Below are positions 20,201-31,308 of a stretch of 64,000 bases of DNA, piece after piece (positions within the stretch are counted from its first letter, which is position 1; each line of letters begins with the position of its first letter). Source of the stretch: Anastrepha obliqua (taxonomy: Eukaryota; Arthropoda; Insecta; Diptera; Tephritidae); the NCBI RefSeq assembly GCF_027943255.1, contig NC_072894.1, positions 82,933,601 through 82,997,600 of the forward strand. Direction: 5' to 3'. A program made the translations under genes and the position numbers. The notes beneath the pieces are model-generated. The model saw nothing but the letters and a program-made list of their open reading frames with translations, made no database searches and was not told the DNA's origin.

Positions 20201-22918
20201 CGGCGCCAACTTTCAAAGTTTATGCCAAAAGTAGAAAAATTCCACAAACTTTTCATTCCAATTCCACGGCTTTTAATTAGAAGTTCTCGAATAATTTTTG
20301 GTATGGAGTTTTAAAGCTTATCGAATTTTACTACTTATACAGTATAATAAAGTGAAAATTTGAAGTTGCTTAAAAATTCCGCTATATATACATATGTACA
20401 TATATAAGTAGTACACGTGTTTTCCTTGACACTGTTCGCAGTTTCTCCATTTAAAAATGCAATAAATTGCCTATAATAAATTTCTAATCTTTGTTATAGT
20501 TTGATGCTTGTATTTATATGGTTTTTATTATGAAAAAGATATAATGAACATTCCAAAAAAACAAAAAACAAAAATAGTTAAAACTCGTCCACCACCAGGG
20601 GTGGAAATTAAACTCAATAAAATAGTTCAAATAGGAAAATTTATTGAGGAGGTTGGGCTCAGAGAAATACGCTGAACCCTTGAAGGCGCACAATAGATCC
20701 TTCAGGTCTGTGAATCATAATAATAATAATAGATGTTGTTAAATCATAATAATAATAATAGATGTTTCGTCGCGGAGTGCAAGCCCCATGTATCTTTTTT
20801 ATATGCACTATATTTATGCTTTTGTATTTCTTGTTTCCTCTAACTCTTGCTTGTCATTCGTTTGGCCATTCACAATATCCTCAATCAGTTGATGGCCATT
20901 AAGAAATTGTGCAAAAGCAATTTTAACAATCATTTCAACACTTGCTATTATCATTCGGTTTTTAGATAGTTTTTTCTGTGCAGAGAATACAATTTTTGAC
21001 AAGCGAGTTGACAAGCTATGGTTTTCAACTCTGAATTCGCTATGAACTTTTTGTTGTTTGTTTTTATTTTCGGCTTGTCTACTTAAGAAAAGCGTTATTG
21101 TGTTTTATTGTGTGGTAACTTTAAACAAATCGTAAAATCAAGCATTGGAACATAACCATTTGCTGATATATTGGATTTTATCTCGCTGTTTTAGCTGCTG
21201 GCTGATCTCGACAAAGCCGGCTTTGGCCATGATCACTTGACGTGTGTGTCTGTATTTTGAATCGGCGTATTTTGGCGTTTGCAAAAGTTTTTTTTGTTTT
21301 TGTTTTTATTTTTTAACGCTTACGCCCAATAGTTTTTAAGCAGTTTCTAAGCCATAAAATTTGGCTGATGAAGTAACAAGCAAATGAATCAACAATGCGT
21401 TGCTTGCCAAAGAAGGGGAAATAATACAACACACAAACATACTTTGAATATGCTCATATATGTATACGTGTATATATGTACATATATTTGTATTTGCTTA
21501 AGTATTTAACAATAAATATGGCGCTGTGCGGGTGGTTGAGTTATTTTAATAACGCTGGGGTCAAATCAATCAATCTTTATACTTAATTAAGTGTGAACAT
21601 TTTAAAGTTGTGCCTTTTCTTCTTCGAAATGGTTAATTGGTTTTGGTATGATAACCTTCAGTACTAAAATTATTCTCACCAATTTGGCATTGTCACAGAT
21701 TAGTGTCAATCTACCTTCCTAGTTTCCTTCAGATTTCCTATTTTCGCAGATTTATGATAACTGACTGCCAAATCACGAACTGAGTTATTTGTTGACTTGT
21801 CTTCAGGTTTTTTGTATAATACCGTCAACTGGTTTTTAAATGTTGCAGATAACATACCCAGTTAACGTAAGTTTCTTGTTGAAGAACTACGCATGCATAA
21901 CCGCTATGTTACCTCTGGTTTATATCAATCAGATTAGATCTGCTATTATAGACTAAAGCAACACAAGGTGAGGGCGTTAAATCACTTTGAATACAATAAA
22001 AATGGCATTTGGCGCAAAGTAAATTTTGATAATTTTTCGGAAATTTTCTTAAGCTTAGATCTGTTAGATTTAGCTTAATAACTTCTATATTCAGAGACAA
22101 ATTACTATCTGAATATGACTGCAAATTATCGCTAGCCATACTTCTGTTGAAAAAACATCTGGAAATCGCGAATAAAAGCGAACGAGTTATCAACAAGATA
22201 TTCAGTTTACTCTCTCAACAGAATCTCCATGGCAACCAATATACAAGGTGGCACAGAATTATTCACCCTATCAGAAGATTCATAGTTTTTGCACTTGTAA
22301 AGTAGACAGCTGCAGTAAAGCTCAAAATAAAGATTTTCAATACTCAAATATATTTTTTTTTATGTAGTAAAAAAGTTATTCAAAAATAAATGCGACTATG
22401 TGGCAACATGTACGATTCCTCTAATTTCTTTAATTGTCTCAAAATGATTTCCACGAAATTATGCCTCGTAACGTTAAGTCAATGCCAAGAACAACTGCAC
22501 AAAATCACGTCCAGAATATGACCAGTCACTAGAACTCAGCAGAAAAGGTCAAAAGTGGCTCAATAGATTTACAAGAGGCACAGGAAAATAGGTTATAGCA
22601 TTTTGATAAAATGATACACGGAAGATACTTTATTTCGTGCACGTTTAGAATAAATCTAGGATCTTATATTTCTTGTAGATAACTAATTCGCGCCCTTCAT
22701 TCCCAATCAAATAAAATTTGATCCATTTAAAGTCATGTCAAATACAATATTTAACTTGGAAAAACTGTGGTTCCATTTCTTCAAAATTCATAGCTAAATG
22801 GATCTTTAGCAGTTGGGCAGGAACTCGTTTTCTATTTCTACTTTCGATGATTTGAATTAATTTCATCTATTTTTTTACAGCACATCTTTTGATAAACATT
22901 TAAGATGTGATATATAAA
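20201..22918. other. No gene; simple repeats only
   Basis: AT-rich sequence. It includes a duplicated aatcataataataataatag unit at 20713-20767 and a tatatgtatacgtgtatata tract near 21458-21495. The 20640-20710 part (gcgcacaatagatcc) resembles the 3' end of a non-LTR element. I see no coding region. Confidence 0.5.
20713..20767 (+). repeat. Tandem duplication with (TAA)n core
   Basis: Two nearly identical copies of a roughly 26-base unit (aatcataataataataatag plus atgtt) in direct order. A trinucleotide TAA run inside each makes replication slippage or a retrotransposon tail the simplest explanation. Confidence 0.75.
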
Positions 22919-22920
22919 TA

Positions 22921-24864
22921 AAGGATCTTTCAAAAGAGACGCCTACATGTCAGTAGTGAATAATTCCTGAGCTTATTTTACGTTATTTTTCACATTTGTC
23001 AAGTAGTCAGATGTACAATTTTACTCAATAGAACAACGCGTTAAAATTAGTGAAACATATTATAAAAATGGTTGTATAGACGTCACATTCGGAGCGGCAC
23101 AAGGATCAATTCTCGGCCCCGACTTGTGGAACATTAGTTAGGACGAGATATTCAATATGGAATTGTCCGATTGTACCTTACTAACCGGATTCGCAGACGA
23201 TATCGCAGCAGTCATCACAGCATGAAACCTGGAAGATGTTCGTAAAAAACTTAACCAAGTAACGATACGAATACAAACGTGGCTAGATTCACGTGGCCTC
23301 AAAGTAGCCACAGAGAAAACGGAGCTAATACTTCTAACCAAGAAGCACATGCTGTTAGAAGTTGGCATGCAAGCTTGCTCAAATACGCTAACCACAAAAA
23401 AGTTTTAAAAGATCTAGGCATAAGACTGGACTCAAGACTAACATTCTGAGCCCAAATAAAACACGCAGCAGAAAAAGCCGCTAAGCTCCTTACTCAGTAA
23501 TACATACTCGGTAGACTGATGGCAAGCATGGGAGGTCCAACCCAATCGAAACAAGAAATAATGATGGCTACCACGCTCTCCGTTCTCTTATACAGAGCTG
23601 AACTGTGGGCAAATGCGCTATAGGTAAATCACAGATGCAAGCTCTTAGCATCGGTACAACGAATGGCAGCCCCGAGAATTGTGTCCGCCTACCGCATAGC
23701 ATCAGGGCTAGCTGTTCAAGTAATGAGCTGTTTAGTACCGATAGATTTACTAGCTTTTGAAAGGAAAAGTTATGGGCATTAAAGAAAGAGGGAATGGAAG
23801 AAAGAGCTAGCAAACCTACAGCACGTGAAATAAGGGATGAAACGCTAAGGATATGGCATGACCGCTGGATTAACGAAACACGTGGCAGATTGACGGCTTG
23901 ACTTATAAAAGACATCGCCACATGGAACAGCAGGAACTTCTGTGAAGTTAGTTTTTATACAACCCAAATGCTTTTGTGGCACGGGTATTTCCAGAAATAG
24001 CTGTTCAAAATAGGAAAATGCGAACATCCCACATGCATATACGGTTTTGCCGCCGAAGATGACGCTGAGCACACATTCTTCCAATGTATGTGTAGGGAAC
24101 AAGAACGTCGAACGCTGAAGAATGCAGTCGGTCACAAAACTACTGATTTTAGTAACGCGCTAAGTAGTAAGTTGCGAAGAAACGTAGAAGATCTTGAGTG
24201 GTTTCGTGGAACGAATTCTCAGTATAAAAAGCGGGACCTGAACGCATGCACATAGGCACAGACCTTTGTAATGAGGAAGATGGAACGCCACTCTGAAGTA
24301 ATGCGAAAGCGGTGCCAGGGTGGGCGACGGTTCCAAACGAGGCTGAATTTTTTAGTCCATGGGCATACCAATGCTACGATGGCAGCTTGCCCCCTCATCC
24401 GCAAAAAATAAAAAAAAAGTTAAAAAATGGTCGGTTTTTAAGAACAAAATATCGCAAAATTCGTGACTTTTTTATGATAATAAATGACTCCACGAATAAG
24501 TTGAAATTTCAAAGATCGGTGGAAGAATTTCACGAAACTGGTTCTGTCGAGTATAGAAAAAGGACTGGCAAATCAAAAACTGGATCTATTGAGAATATTA
24601 CTGTGTAGCGCAAAGTGTAGCTGAACAAACTTCAATATCGATATCTCGATGTTCTGAACAATTAAAGATTCCTGAATCGACTGTTTGGCGGATTTTACTC
24701 GTACCAGTAGACGTGCTCATGGTCGACATTTAAATGACTTAATATTTCACATATAATATTTAAGAGCTGTATTTTGAATAAAAATAGTGAAACCTGAAAG
24801 AATCTAAATGTTTACATTCTTCTATTTCAAAAGAACATCTAAGGGCATCTTTTGAAAGGTCCTT
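22921..24864 (+). mobile_element. Internally deleted mariner, split by a non-LTR insertion
   Basis: TIRs aaggatctttcaaaaga at the left and its near-inverse (tcttttgaaaggtcctt) at the right, each next to TA (22919-22920 and 24865-24866). The transposase starts near 23020 with YSIEQRVKISETYYKNG. It is cut at 23072 and resumes at about 24423 with FLRTKYRKIRDFF, then STNKLKFQRSVEEFHETGSV and, by frameshift, SVAEQTSISISRCSEQLKIP, ESTVWRIL. The next codons are already the C-terminal end (AHGRHLNDLIFHI, stop). The catalytic core is therefore missing. Without the insertion the element is about 590 bp. Confidence 0.88.
23073..24422 (+). mobile_element. 5'-truncated non-LTR retrotransposon inside the mariner
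   Basis: The insertion is flanked by aaaaatggt at 23064-23072 and 24423-24431, a target duplication of 9 bases. It begins inside the reverse transcriptase: FGAAQGSILGPDLWN, LLTGFADDIAAVITA (intact FADD, about 23180-23220) and VRKKLNQVTIRIQTWLDSRG. Then come VATEKTELILLT, RLDSRLTF and VSAYRIASGLAVQV near 23690-23730. Frameshifts and stops accumulate after 23400. The 3' end (caaaaaataaaaaaaaagtt) is A-rich. Truncated 5' end, A-rich 3' end and target duplication fit target-primed reverse transcription. Clade is R1/LOA/I-like. Confidence 0.87.
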
Positions 24865-25456
24865 TAGATAGTATGATCATATATGATTTGCAATGCTGTG
24901 ATATCATGATATGGTAAACACAAATATGATATGGAACTAATACATAGTATAAAGTATTATATGTTCAGAATAAAATTGTTGAACGTACTTTATCGGGTGG
25001 AGTGATATTAGCGAGCGATATTCGTAGCAAAATTTCGTCCAATAAAATCGAGCCAAAACGAAGTTCGCCCAAAAAGTGAAAAGATGACTCCCAAAATTGT
25101 TCTATTAGTTCAAACTATTAAAGTTTTAACTATTATGTTTACAACTTGTAAGACATGTCTGCTTGGGAGGCAAAGTTTGCGAAAAATATTTACTTACAAT
25201 TTTCACTGACAACTGATTTTGTTCAGCGGCGGCAGCCGCAAATAAAAAATTTAATTTATTATGAACAATTTCCGTCAAACACACTTCGTCTTCGCTTTTG
25301 TTGTGTACAATCTCAAATACTGCACCGTATTTTAATTTTGATAGCGAACTTTCGTCCGACAATGTTCGCTCAGTGATTTGATTCTGTTTAAATGATAATG
25401 TGATGCTGAGGTGAGGTATAAGCGAAGGGTTTTCCAATACCAGGTGTTACAGGAGA
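24865..25456. other. No recognisable gene
   Basis: AT-rich at first. The 25000-25380 part has repeated ttcgtcc/ttcgccc strings. Two small frames on opposite strands here have no domain I recognise. Confidence 0.45.
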
Positions 25457-25710
25457 ATGGATTGCTCTATCGAGAAATGGTTAACGATTTTTTTGGCCGC
25501 AATTGGATGGTATTCATCTGGACAACGTTTTTTTTTTCAACAAGACGGTGCTACGTGCCACGAAATCATTGATCTTTTAAGGGGAAAGTTTCCGGACCGT
25601 GTTATCTCTCGAAGATGTGATCACAATTGGCCATCGAAGTCCTGAGATTTAACACCTTTTTATTTGACTTTTTCCTTTGGAGCCACGTGAAAGAGAAGGT
25701 GTAGGCCAAC
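25457..25710 (+). pseudogene. DD41D mariner transposase fragment
   Basis: The frame at 25457-25645 ends in FFFQQDGATCHEIIDLLRGK, then FPDRVISRRCDHNWPSKS, a stop, and DLTPFYLTF. QQDGATCH carries the second catalytic Asp. WP-x-x-S-x-DLTP is the conserved approach to the third, but the third Asp position is changed. A few residues after QQDGATC are missing compared with the copies at 46844 and 58322. I saw no TIRs. Confidence 0.75.
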
Positions 25711-26154
25711 AGCCCAGGCCAAAATAACACCTCTTATTAAAAACCCCTATACTATATTATCATCGGATAATGTTGGAATATTTACTCCATAACGACCTAC
25801 CCAAGGACATTGTTCAAAAACCAATAACATCAAGTGTGTGCTTGTGAAAGAAGAGAGGGAAATCAATAATATTTTCTTGTAATAATATTGTATTTATTCT
25901 GCACTGTTGTCTAGCTGCTTTTAATTTATCTGTGTTCTCAAGGTAGTCAAAATTGTTGTGCCAAGAACTCTAATTATTACAAATCGTTCAATTTAATTAT
26001 TTTAAATACAATATATAATGTGTGGAAGTGCTGAATTTTTGGTTTTCCTGGTTTAAAGTATGCAATGTTTTCTCAGGGTGTATGCCATAATTTTCGTATT
26101 ATAAAGCGACGTTTTTTTAGGGAAAATGCGCCAATATTTTCAAGTTTTTATATA

Positions 26155-26322
26155 TATGATATATATAATTGACGCGTACACCCTGTTTTGGTGTTTAGCC
26201 GAGCTCCTCCTCCTATTTGTGGTATGCGCCTTGATGTTGTTCCACAAACGGAGGGATTCTACAGTTTCAAGCCGACTCCGAACGGCGATATTTTTTACGA
26301 GGAGCTTTTTGACATACCACGC
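26155..26322 (-). repeat. tRNA-derived SINE, copy 7a (3' half)
   Basis: Minus-strand 3' half from the AT tail (tatatataattgacgcgtac) to the gctttttgacata part of the body. The ccgagctcctcctcctattt and gatgttgttccacaaac tracts are well conserved. Confidence 0.82.
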
Positions 26323-26384
26323 CATTTGCAAAATCTATAAATCTTTAGACAGAGTGATTAATTTTGCGCCACCACATACATTGC

Positions 26385-26525
26385 TGGGTGTTTTGGCCGA
26401 GTTCTCCCTATTTGTGGTAAGCGCCTGCATGTTTTTTCTACAAATGAAGGAACGCACAGTTTTATGACGTTTGAGGAGTTTTTTCCTGGCAGAAATACAC
26501 TCGGAGGTTTGCCACTGCCATATTG
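26385..26525 (-). repeat. tRNA-derived SINE, copy 7b (middle part)
   Basis: A second minus-strand segment of the same SINE, 60 bases beyond copy 7a and in the same orientation. It repeats the gttttggccgagttctcc and tatttgtggtaagcgcc tracts and extends further into the body (ggcagaaatacactcggagg). It therefore overlaps 7a in consensus terms and is not its continuation. Confidence 0.78.
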
Positions 26526-27293
26526 CCATCAATATTTCTCCAGTTCACAAATCGATAAAAGGCTTCAAATAAACCAAGAAAAGTTTACGACAATGTCAAA
26601 AATACTTTGATCACTTGTCAAGGAATGACCCATGCATTAACTCTCCAGAAAGTTATAACAAATATATGAAAATATAATTTTTTTTTTGAAGTTTTGAACA
26701 CTAATCAAACTCACGTTTCGTACTAGTTCGGTTTAGTGATAATATATAAATATAAGTTATAAAAATTGCTGTTTAGATTCGCATAATGTTATATGGTGGC
26801 TACTTTTGTGCTTTATAAAAACAAAGCTTTATTGCACTTAACCACAGTTGAATTTCAAATATTATGTGAATAAATTATAAAATAACAATAACAAATAAAT
26901 AGACATTGGGAAGCGCGAAAAATGCTTGCAGGTGGGTGATTTATTATTGTTTCAAAAGCCACTGTTCTCATTTTAACATACAAGTATTGCAAATAATTGT
27001 ACAAGTGTAAGTGTATGTGTGTAATTAGTACATCGGTGCATGTTTATGACGCATGAACATTAGGGTGGCCCAAAAAAATAAGCATTATTTTTATGCTACC
27101 CCGTAAATTAGTTTTATGGGAAACAAAATTAAACACCTATTTTTTACTTAATATTTATCCATGGCGCTATGTAGATAACCACTCAATTCGCATGCGAAAA
27201 ATGCACTTTACGGAATTAAAAATGCTATAAAAAAAAACTACTCAATATTTTTCCAAACTGTTTTTTTTTATTTTGAAGTACCATCCTTCCGGT
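26526..27293. other. No recognisable gene
   Basis: AT-rich. The string tagggtggcccaaaaaaata at 27061 looks like a transposon end, but I found no inverted partner. Confidence 0.45.
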
Positions 27294-27794
27294 TAATGAT
27301 GGAACACAACTTCATTCATATGGCTACCTCGGCTAGCCATGCACCATCCCATACGATCGGTCCAATTTTTCAACACAGTTTCGATTGTATGCGGCTGTAT
27401 TTCAGCTATGACATCGCGTATGTTGGTCTTCAGTGCATCAATTGTTGCTGGTTTGTTGGCATAACACTGGTCTTTGACGGCACACTAAAGATAATAATCC
27501 AACGGCGTCAAATCGCAGCTCCGAGGCGGCCAAACGATATCAGAATTTCGGCTGATAATGCGATCTTCGAAAACAGTGCGCAAAGGATTGATCGCAGCAT
27601 TCGCTGTGTGGCAAGTAGCGCCATCTTGTTGGAACCAAATGCCGTTGGAAAAAGCGTTCTTTGAGCGTATACACAACCATTTTCGTTCAGCGGAAGAATA
27701 AAACTAATTTTCTGTCAAATCAGATGAAAGCTAAGTGTTGCCATTCTTCAAATAATACCTAGTTCAAATCCGTAACGATAGATGGCGGGCCCTG
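27294..27794 (-). pseudogene. DD41D mariner, internally deleted
   Basis: On the minus strand a possible start at about 27680 (MVVYTLKER) joins, out of frame, to GIWFQQDGATCHTANAAINP. The chain continues to WPPRSCDLTPLDYYL with 41 residues between the two Asp (QQD and PLD), the DD41D spacing. One stop replaces the next Trp (about 27492). The C-terminus runs AVKDQCYANKPATIDALKTN to SHMNEVVFHH and stops at 27294. The region between helix-turn-helix and second Asp, including the first catalytic Asp, is missing. Upstream, cagggcccgccatctatcg, read inward from 27794 next to TA (27795-27796), may be the 5' terminal repeat. The 3' terminal repeat was not found. Confidence 0.8.
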
Positions 27795-28669
27795 TATATA
27801 TTATACATTGCGGTTTGACTATTATAGATTAAACTCATTTAAGTGAGTTGCATATTTTCTTTTTAGCGTCTCATAAAATAGACGCCATCGAGCTTTGATA
27901 AAATACCACTATAAAAGTAACTGAAACTGGAACTTGAAAGACCATCTATTATGAGTGGGCGTAATTTATGGTTCAAGCCCTTTCTCTCAATTTCAAATCT
28001 ATTTTGTTTTGTTTTCGGTAAATGTCTTTTCTGAATGGGGATCATTTTATAATAAGAAGTAAAATACAATAAAAGGTATGATAAAAAACCTAATTATTGC
28101 CGCTTTCATCATTGATTGCTCACCGTTTGATTTCAGGAAGATTTCCTGTTTTATGTAATGCCCACCCGCCTAGAATTACAATGAGGCATGCCGAAGAATC
28201 AGTAAGGCCCGAATTAGGCAGGCCTTACTGAGGCACGCCTCACTATTACCTTACCAGGCCCACGTTAGGCAAGGCAAAGATTGTCATGCCAGAACAATAC
28301 TAAATTTGGTTGTGGTCACGAAAATCTGTGGCAGTGTCTACTTAGGCATAAATTGGAATCCCTAACTGATTTGTAGAAGGGCATCCGGAGTATTACCGAA
28401 GTTCGGTTTTTCGAACCTGCGCCTAAAGAGGCAGATGTGTGGCGATACCTTTCGGGATTTGGGCCTAGTTTGGCTGCCTTATGAGGCGCAAATTTGCAAT
28501 GCGGTCTGCCTTATTTGCTCCTAATCACCGCCTTACCAAAATTTCTAGTCGGGCATGTGTCGATTATTATGACTCTGCAGCAGGGATCGCTAAATGGCCT
28601 CACTTGCAGCATTTTCGAAGAAACGACATAATGATGTCACCACTCCCAGATATATACCAGTGGATGCAT
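27795..28669. other. No gene; hairpin-rich AGGC patch
   Basis: The stretch 28180-28540 is more GC-rich than its surroundings, with many aggc/gcct strings and short perfect inverted repeats: ggcatgcc at 28185-28192, agtaaggcc/ggccttact at 28201-28229, tgaggc/gcctca at 28229-28242 and accgaa/ttcggt at 28395-28407. It has no coding pattern that I recognise. Confidence 0.55.
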
Positions 28670-28770
28670 TGGAACAACATCAACACGCACGTCCCAAATA
28701 GGAGGAGAAGCTCGGCCAAACACCCAAAACGGGTGTAAGGGCCAATTATATATAATATATATACATATAT
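28670..28770 (+). repeat. tRNA-derived SINE, copy 8 (3' end)
   Basis: 3' end only: ggaacaacatcaacacgcac, aggagaagctcggccaaaca and the cgggtgtaagggccaattat end with an AT tail. The body upstream is missing. Confidence 0.82.
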
Positions 28771-29080
28771 ATTTGACTGGTCACCTTTTTCAATTGTTTG
28801 AAGAAATTGAAAAGATACTCTTTCATTAATTATTTTACAATCCGGGTAATTTTTTCGAGAAAGGTGCAAAATGTGGTTTGCGATGGACCACACTTTAAAC
28901 AAGGGAATTGCCAGCTTTTATATAATAAACTATCTAATTATATAAATAGTATATACAAAAATTTAAGGTGTGTAGTTAATACTCGCAGTATATAAATAAG
29001 ATATCAAATTATTTTTCTTAATTCAAGCTCACTCCCAAAATCACTTACGTTTTCTATTCCGTTCGGGTGCAGCAACTTAC

Positions 29081-30118
29081 GTTTTGTTCACACTTGGCGC
29101 ACGCTCTTTATTAATTATTAAATCCACGCACGTGCCAGCCAAAATCGAGCAATATCCAATTCGAAGAAAACCAAGTCAAACTTTTCAAAAAAACTTGGTG
29201 TGTGAAGGCAAAATAGTTTACAAATTTTACTTCACTTCGATTAAATTCGAGCCAGACCGTTCACTTTTAATTGCTGCTTTAAGTCAATTCTACGCACAGC
29301 TGCTACAATATCCGCACACTAATCACACCAATTTCTCTTGGCAATTGCCCATTTAATTCAATTACTAAAGGAAAATTACAGATTTGAAACACGCACACAG
29401 CGTTGCGTAGGTGAATTGCTTTTCGTCAAATTTACAATTGAATACAAATAAGAAATTTTGCTATGCTCGAAAAGCGAAAAATGTTTGGGGTTTCTTGAAA
29501 CACAGTTGAAAAAAAATATATATTTATGTACATATAAGAAAGAAGAAAAATACAAAGATATGTATATACTTAAAACAAGTTTAAGTATTTGAAACACTGT
29601 TTTATTTATTGCAAAAAATGCAAATGAATTGTTCGGTTACGAAATTTGTATTTTAACAATTGATTTTCGATTGCCATCACGCGCTCACGCTCCTGATGAG
29701 TCGAACAGCTTTTATTTTTTGTTTCTGGTTATAGTGAAACACTTTGATTCGAAAGTAGACTAAACACGTTTTTTTATAACTTGCAAATAATTCACTTGCA
29801 AAGCACTTCAGCACAATAAAAAATAATAACAACACGTAAGCATCAATTGAGTTGAATTTTTCCCATGTCAGGGTAAACATTTGCAAAACTTCTAAACTAA
29901 CGCTTCAATCGGGCTTTTTAAACACTTCAACTTAAAAATATATTTCAATTATATTTTTGTTTGTTTTGTACGTGTGACTTCTTGTGTACGAGTATTTTAT
30001 GCGACGCGTATCCGCAAAAGCACGTCCGTCCAGTTCGCTGTGTGTCGACGCTTTGGGCGAAGCATGCGTTTAGGTCGCTCGTTGTCACTGCTCACCGTTG
30101 CCAACTTCGAAACCAACT
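29081..30118 (-). other. Candidate host 5'UTR exon (minus strand)
   Basis: TE-free block whose minus strand reads like a fly leader: A-rich, many stops, and ending at 29081 in a consensus splice donor (aacaaaac|gtaagttg). A second donor-like gtaagt lies 32 bases further on (29043-29048). The putative start is the initiator at 30118. Coding exons, if any, would lie left of the window or in unrecognised short pieces. No homology supports this; it rests on signal order only. Confidence 0.4.
29677..29886 (-). CDS. Possible upstream ORF in the candidate 5'UTR (69 aa)
   Basis: Frame of 69 residues beginning MFTLTWEKFNSID in a reasonable fly start context (gcaaATG). It has a hydrophobic segment (YVLLLFFIVLKCFASELF, about residues 18-35) followed by a basic tail. 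I do not recognise the protein. It lies wholly inside the candidate leader at 29081-30118, so it could be an upstream ORF or chance. No ribosome or conservation evidence is available from one sequence. Confidence 0.2.
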   Translation of the reverse strand: MQMFTLTWEKFNSIDAYVLLLFFIVLKCFASELFASYKKTCLVYFRIKVFHYNQKQKIKAVRLIRSVSA

Positions 30119-30150
30119 GACGGCCGATGCGTTTTTCGGCCAACGGTATA
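30115..30150 (-). promoter_or_regulatory. Candidate core promoter: TATA-like box plus initiator (minus strand)
   Basis: On the minus strand, TCAGTT (30120-30115) is a perfect fly initiator with +1 at A30118. TATA at 30150-30147 lies at -32 to -29, the expected place for a TATA box. The surroundings (29960-30360) are more GC-rich than the rest of the window and TE-free. No clear DPE follows at +28. Confidence 0.42.
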
Positions 30151-30379
30151 GACCTTTTTCTCGCTCGCTGTAGTAGAACAAAGTTTATTTTTTACTTTCT
30201 TATTTTTTTTTGTATTTAACGTTTGCACATTTATGCTCACTTTAGCAATGTTCAGACGACGTTCGCTTGGCTATCTCAGCGCGTTCGAGTAATTGAACGC
30301 GTTTGCTGCTTCAGTCTTTCCTTTTGTTTGAGTGTTTCGGAGCTTAGGGCGCCCTCGAGACGCTCGAGCACAATGTAGG

Positions 30380-30515
30380 CATAGCTTGGTATATATGTAT
30401 ATATATTTATAGACATACATACATATGCATGTATTATTTTGTACTATCGCATACATGTATATCTGATTACATGCACACATCTGTTTGCACAAACGTCTGC
30501 GTGTGTATGTGCGTG
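30380..30515. repeat. Microsatellite-like ATAC/TGTG tract
   Basis: Imperfect tatatgtatatatatttata, acatacatacatatgcatgt and gcgtgtgtatgtgcgtgtgt arrays, close to the candidate promoter region. Confidence 0.65.
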
Positions 30516-30572
30516 TGTGGCTCATAACAGCGTTGCTGGTGGGTAGCGATATGCCGGTTTGGCAGCGCATTG

Positions 30573-30590
30573 TAACAGCTGTTACAGCTG
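30573..30590. promoter_or_regulatory. Paired CAGCTG E-boxes
   Basis: Two CAGCTG hexamers, at 30576-30581 and 30585-30590, start 9 bases apart. The first lies in a perfect 12-base palindrome (taacagctgtta). They sit about 460 bases upstream of the candidate minus-strand promoter. CAGCTG is a typical bHLH site; function here is unproven. Confidence 0.35.
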
Positions 30591-31094
30591 TTTTGCTACT
30601 ACAAACATATGCTGCTTTTAGTTTTAATTAAATTTTGTGTTTGCTTTTTATTTACTTGCTTTTTTGTGTTTTTGTGTTTCTGTCTGGCGGCGTCGATGGC
30701 TATGAACTGGTTTTAAGCTTTTTTGTTTTACTTAAGTAGTATTAATTAATTATTTATATTTTTTTTGCACGCGATAACTCTACTCTAATCCAAAAATTGT
30801 TGAAGCGTAAAATTTCATATAACATTAAGGTGGAGCGATAGTTTATGGAAACATGTGTTTTTTGTTATTGCATAGCATCAAAATGTCCAACTAATCCTTT
30901 ATAAGAGTTAATAAAATTCATATTAAAAAAGATAATATTAATATTATTTTTACGATAACCTTTTGAGGTGCCCCACTCACCAAATTTGGAAAAAGAACAC
31001 ACAATTTTTAAAACTACTAATAAACTTAAAAAATATTTAATTTTATGTGTCTAACTTGGTTTTAACTGGCGTACTAAAGTATGATAGTCGTGAC

Positions 31095-31308
31095 GGCTAT
31101 CTCAGCCGAATGTGTTCGAAATCTCGGGCACGAACACCAATTGATAGAAAAAGTTGATTTCCAGTACCAGTCGCCCTTCGGCAGATAATGTCAAACCTCC
31201 GAGTGTATTTCTGAAAAGAAAAAGTTGCTCATAAAAATCCATCTGCCGTTCGGAGGCGGCTTTAATTTGTAGGTTACTGCATTTGTGGAAAATCATCAAG
31301 ACGGCCAC
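31095..31308 (+). repeat. tRNA-derived SINE, copy 9 (head shortened)
   Basis: A short head (tctcagccgaatgtgttcga, with most of the region between A and B boxes lost) is followed by the body to gtggaaaatcatcaagacgg. The 3' end and tail are missing. Confidence 0.8.

Noticed and set aside
27061..27085. Left end of the 27294 mariner (tagggtggcccaaa)
   Set aside because: It does not match the inverse of the possible right end at 27794 (cagggcccgcc).
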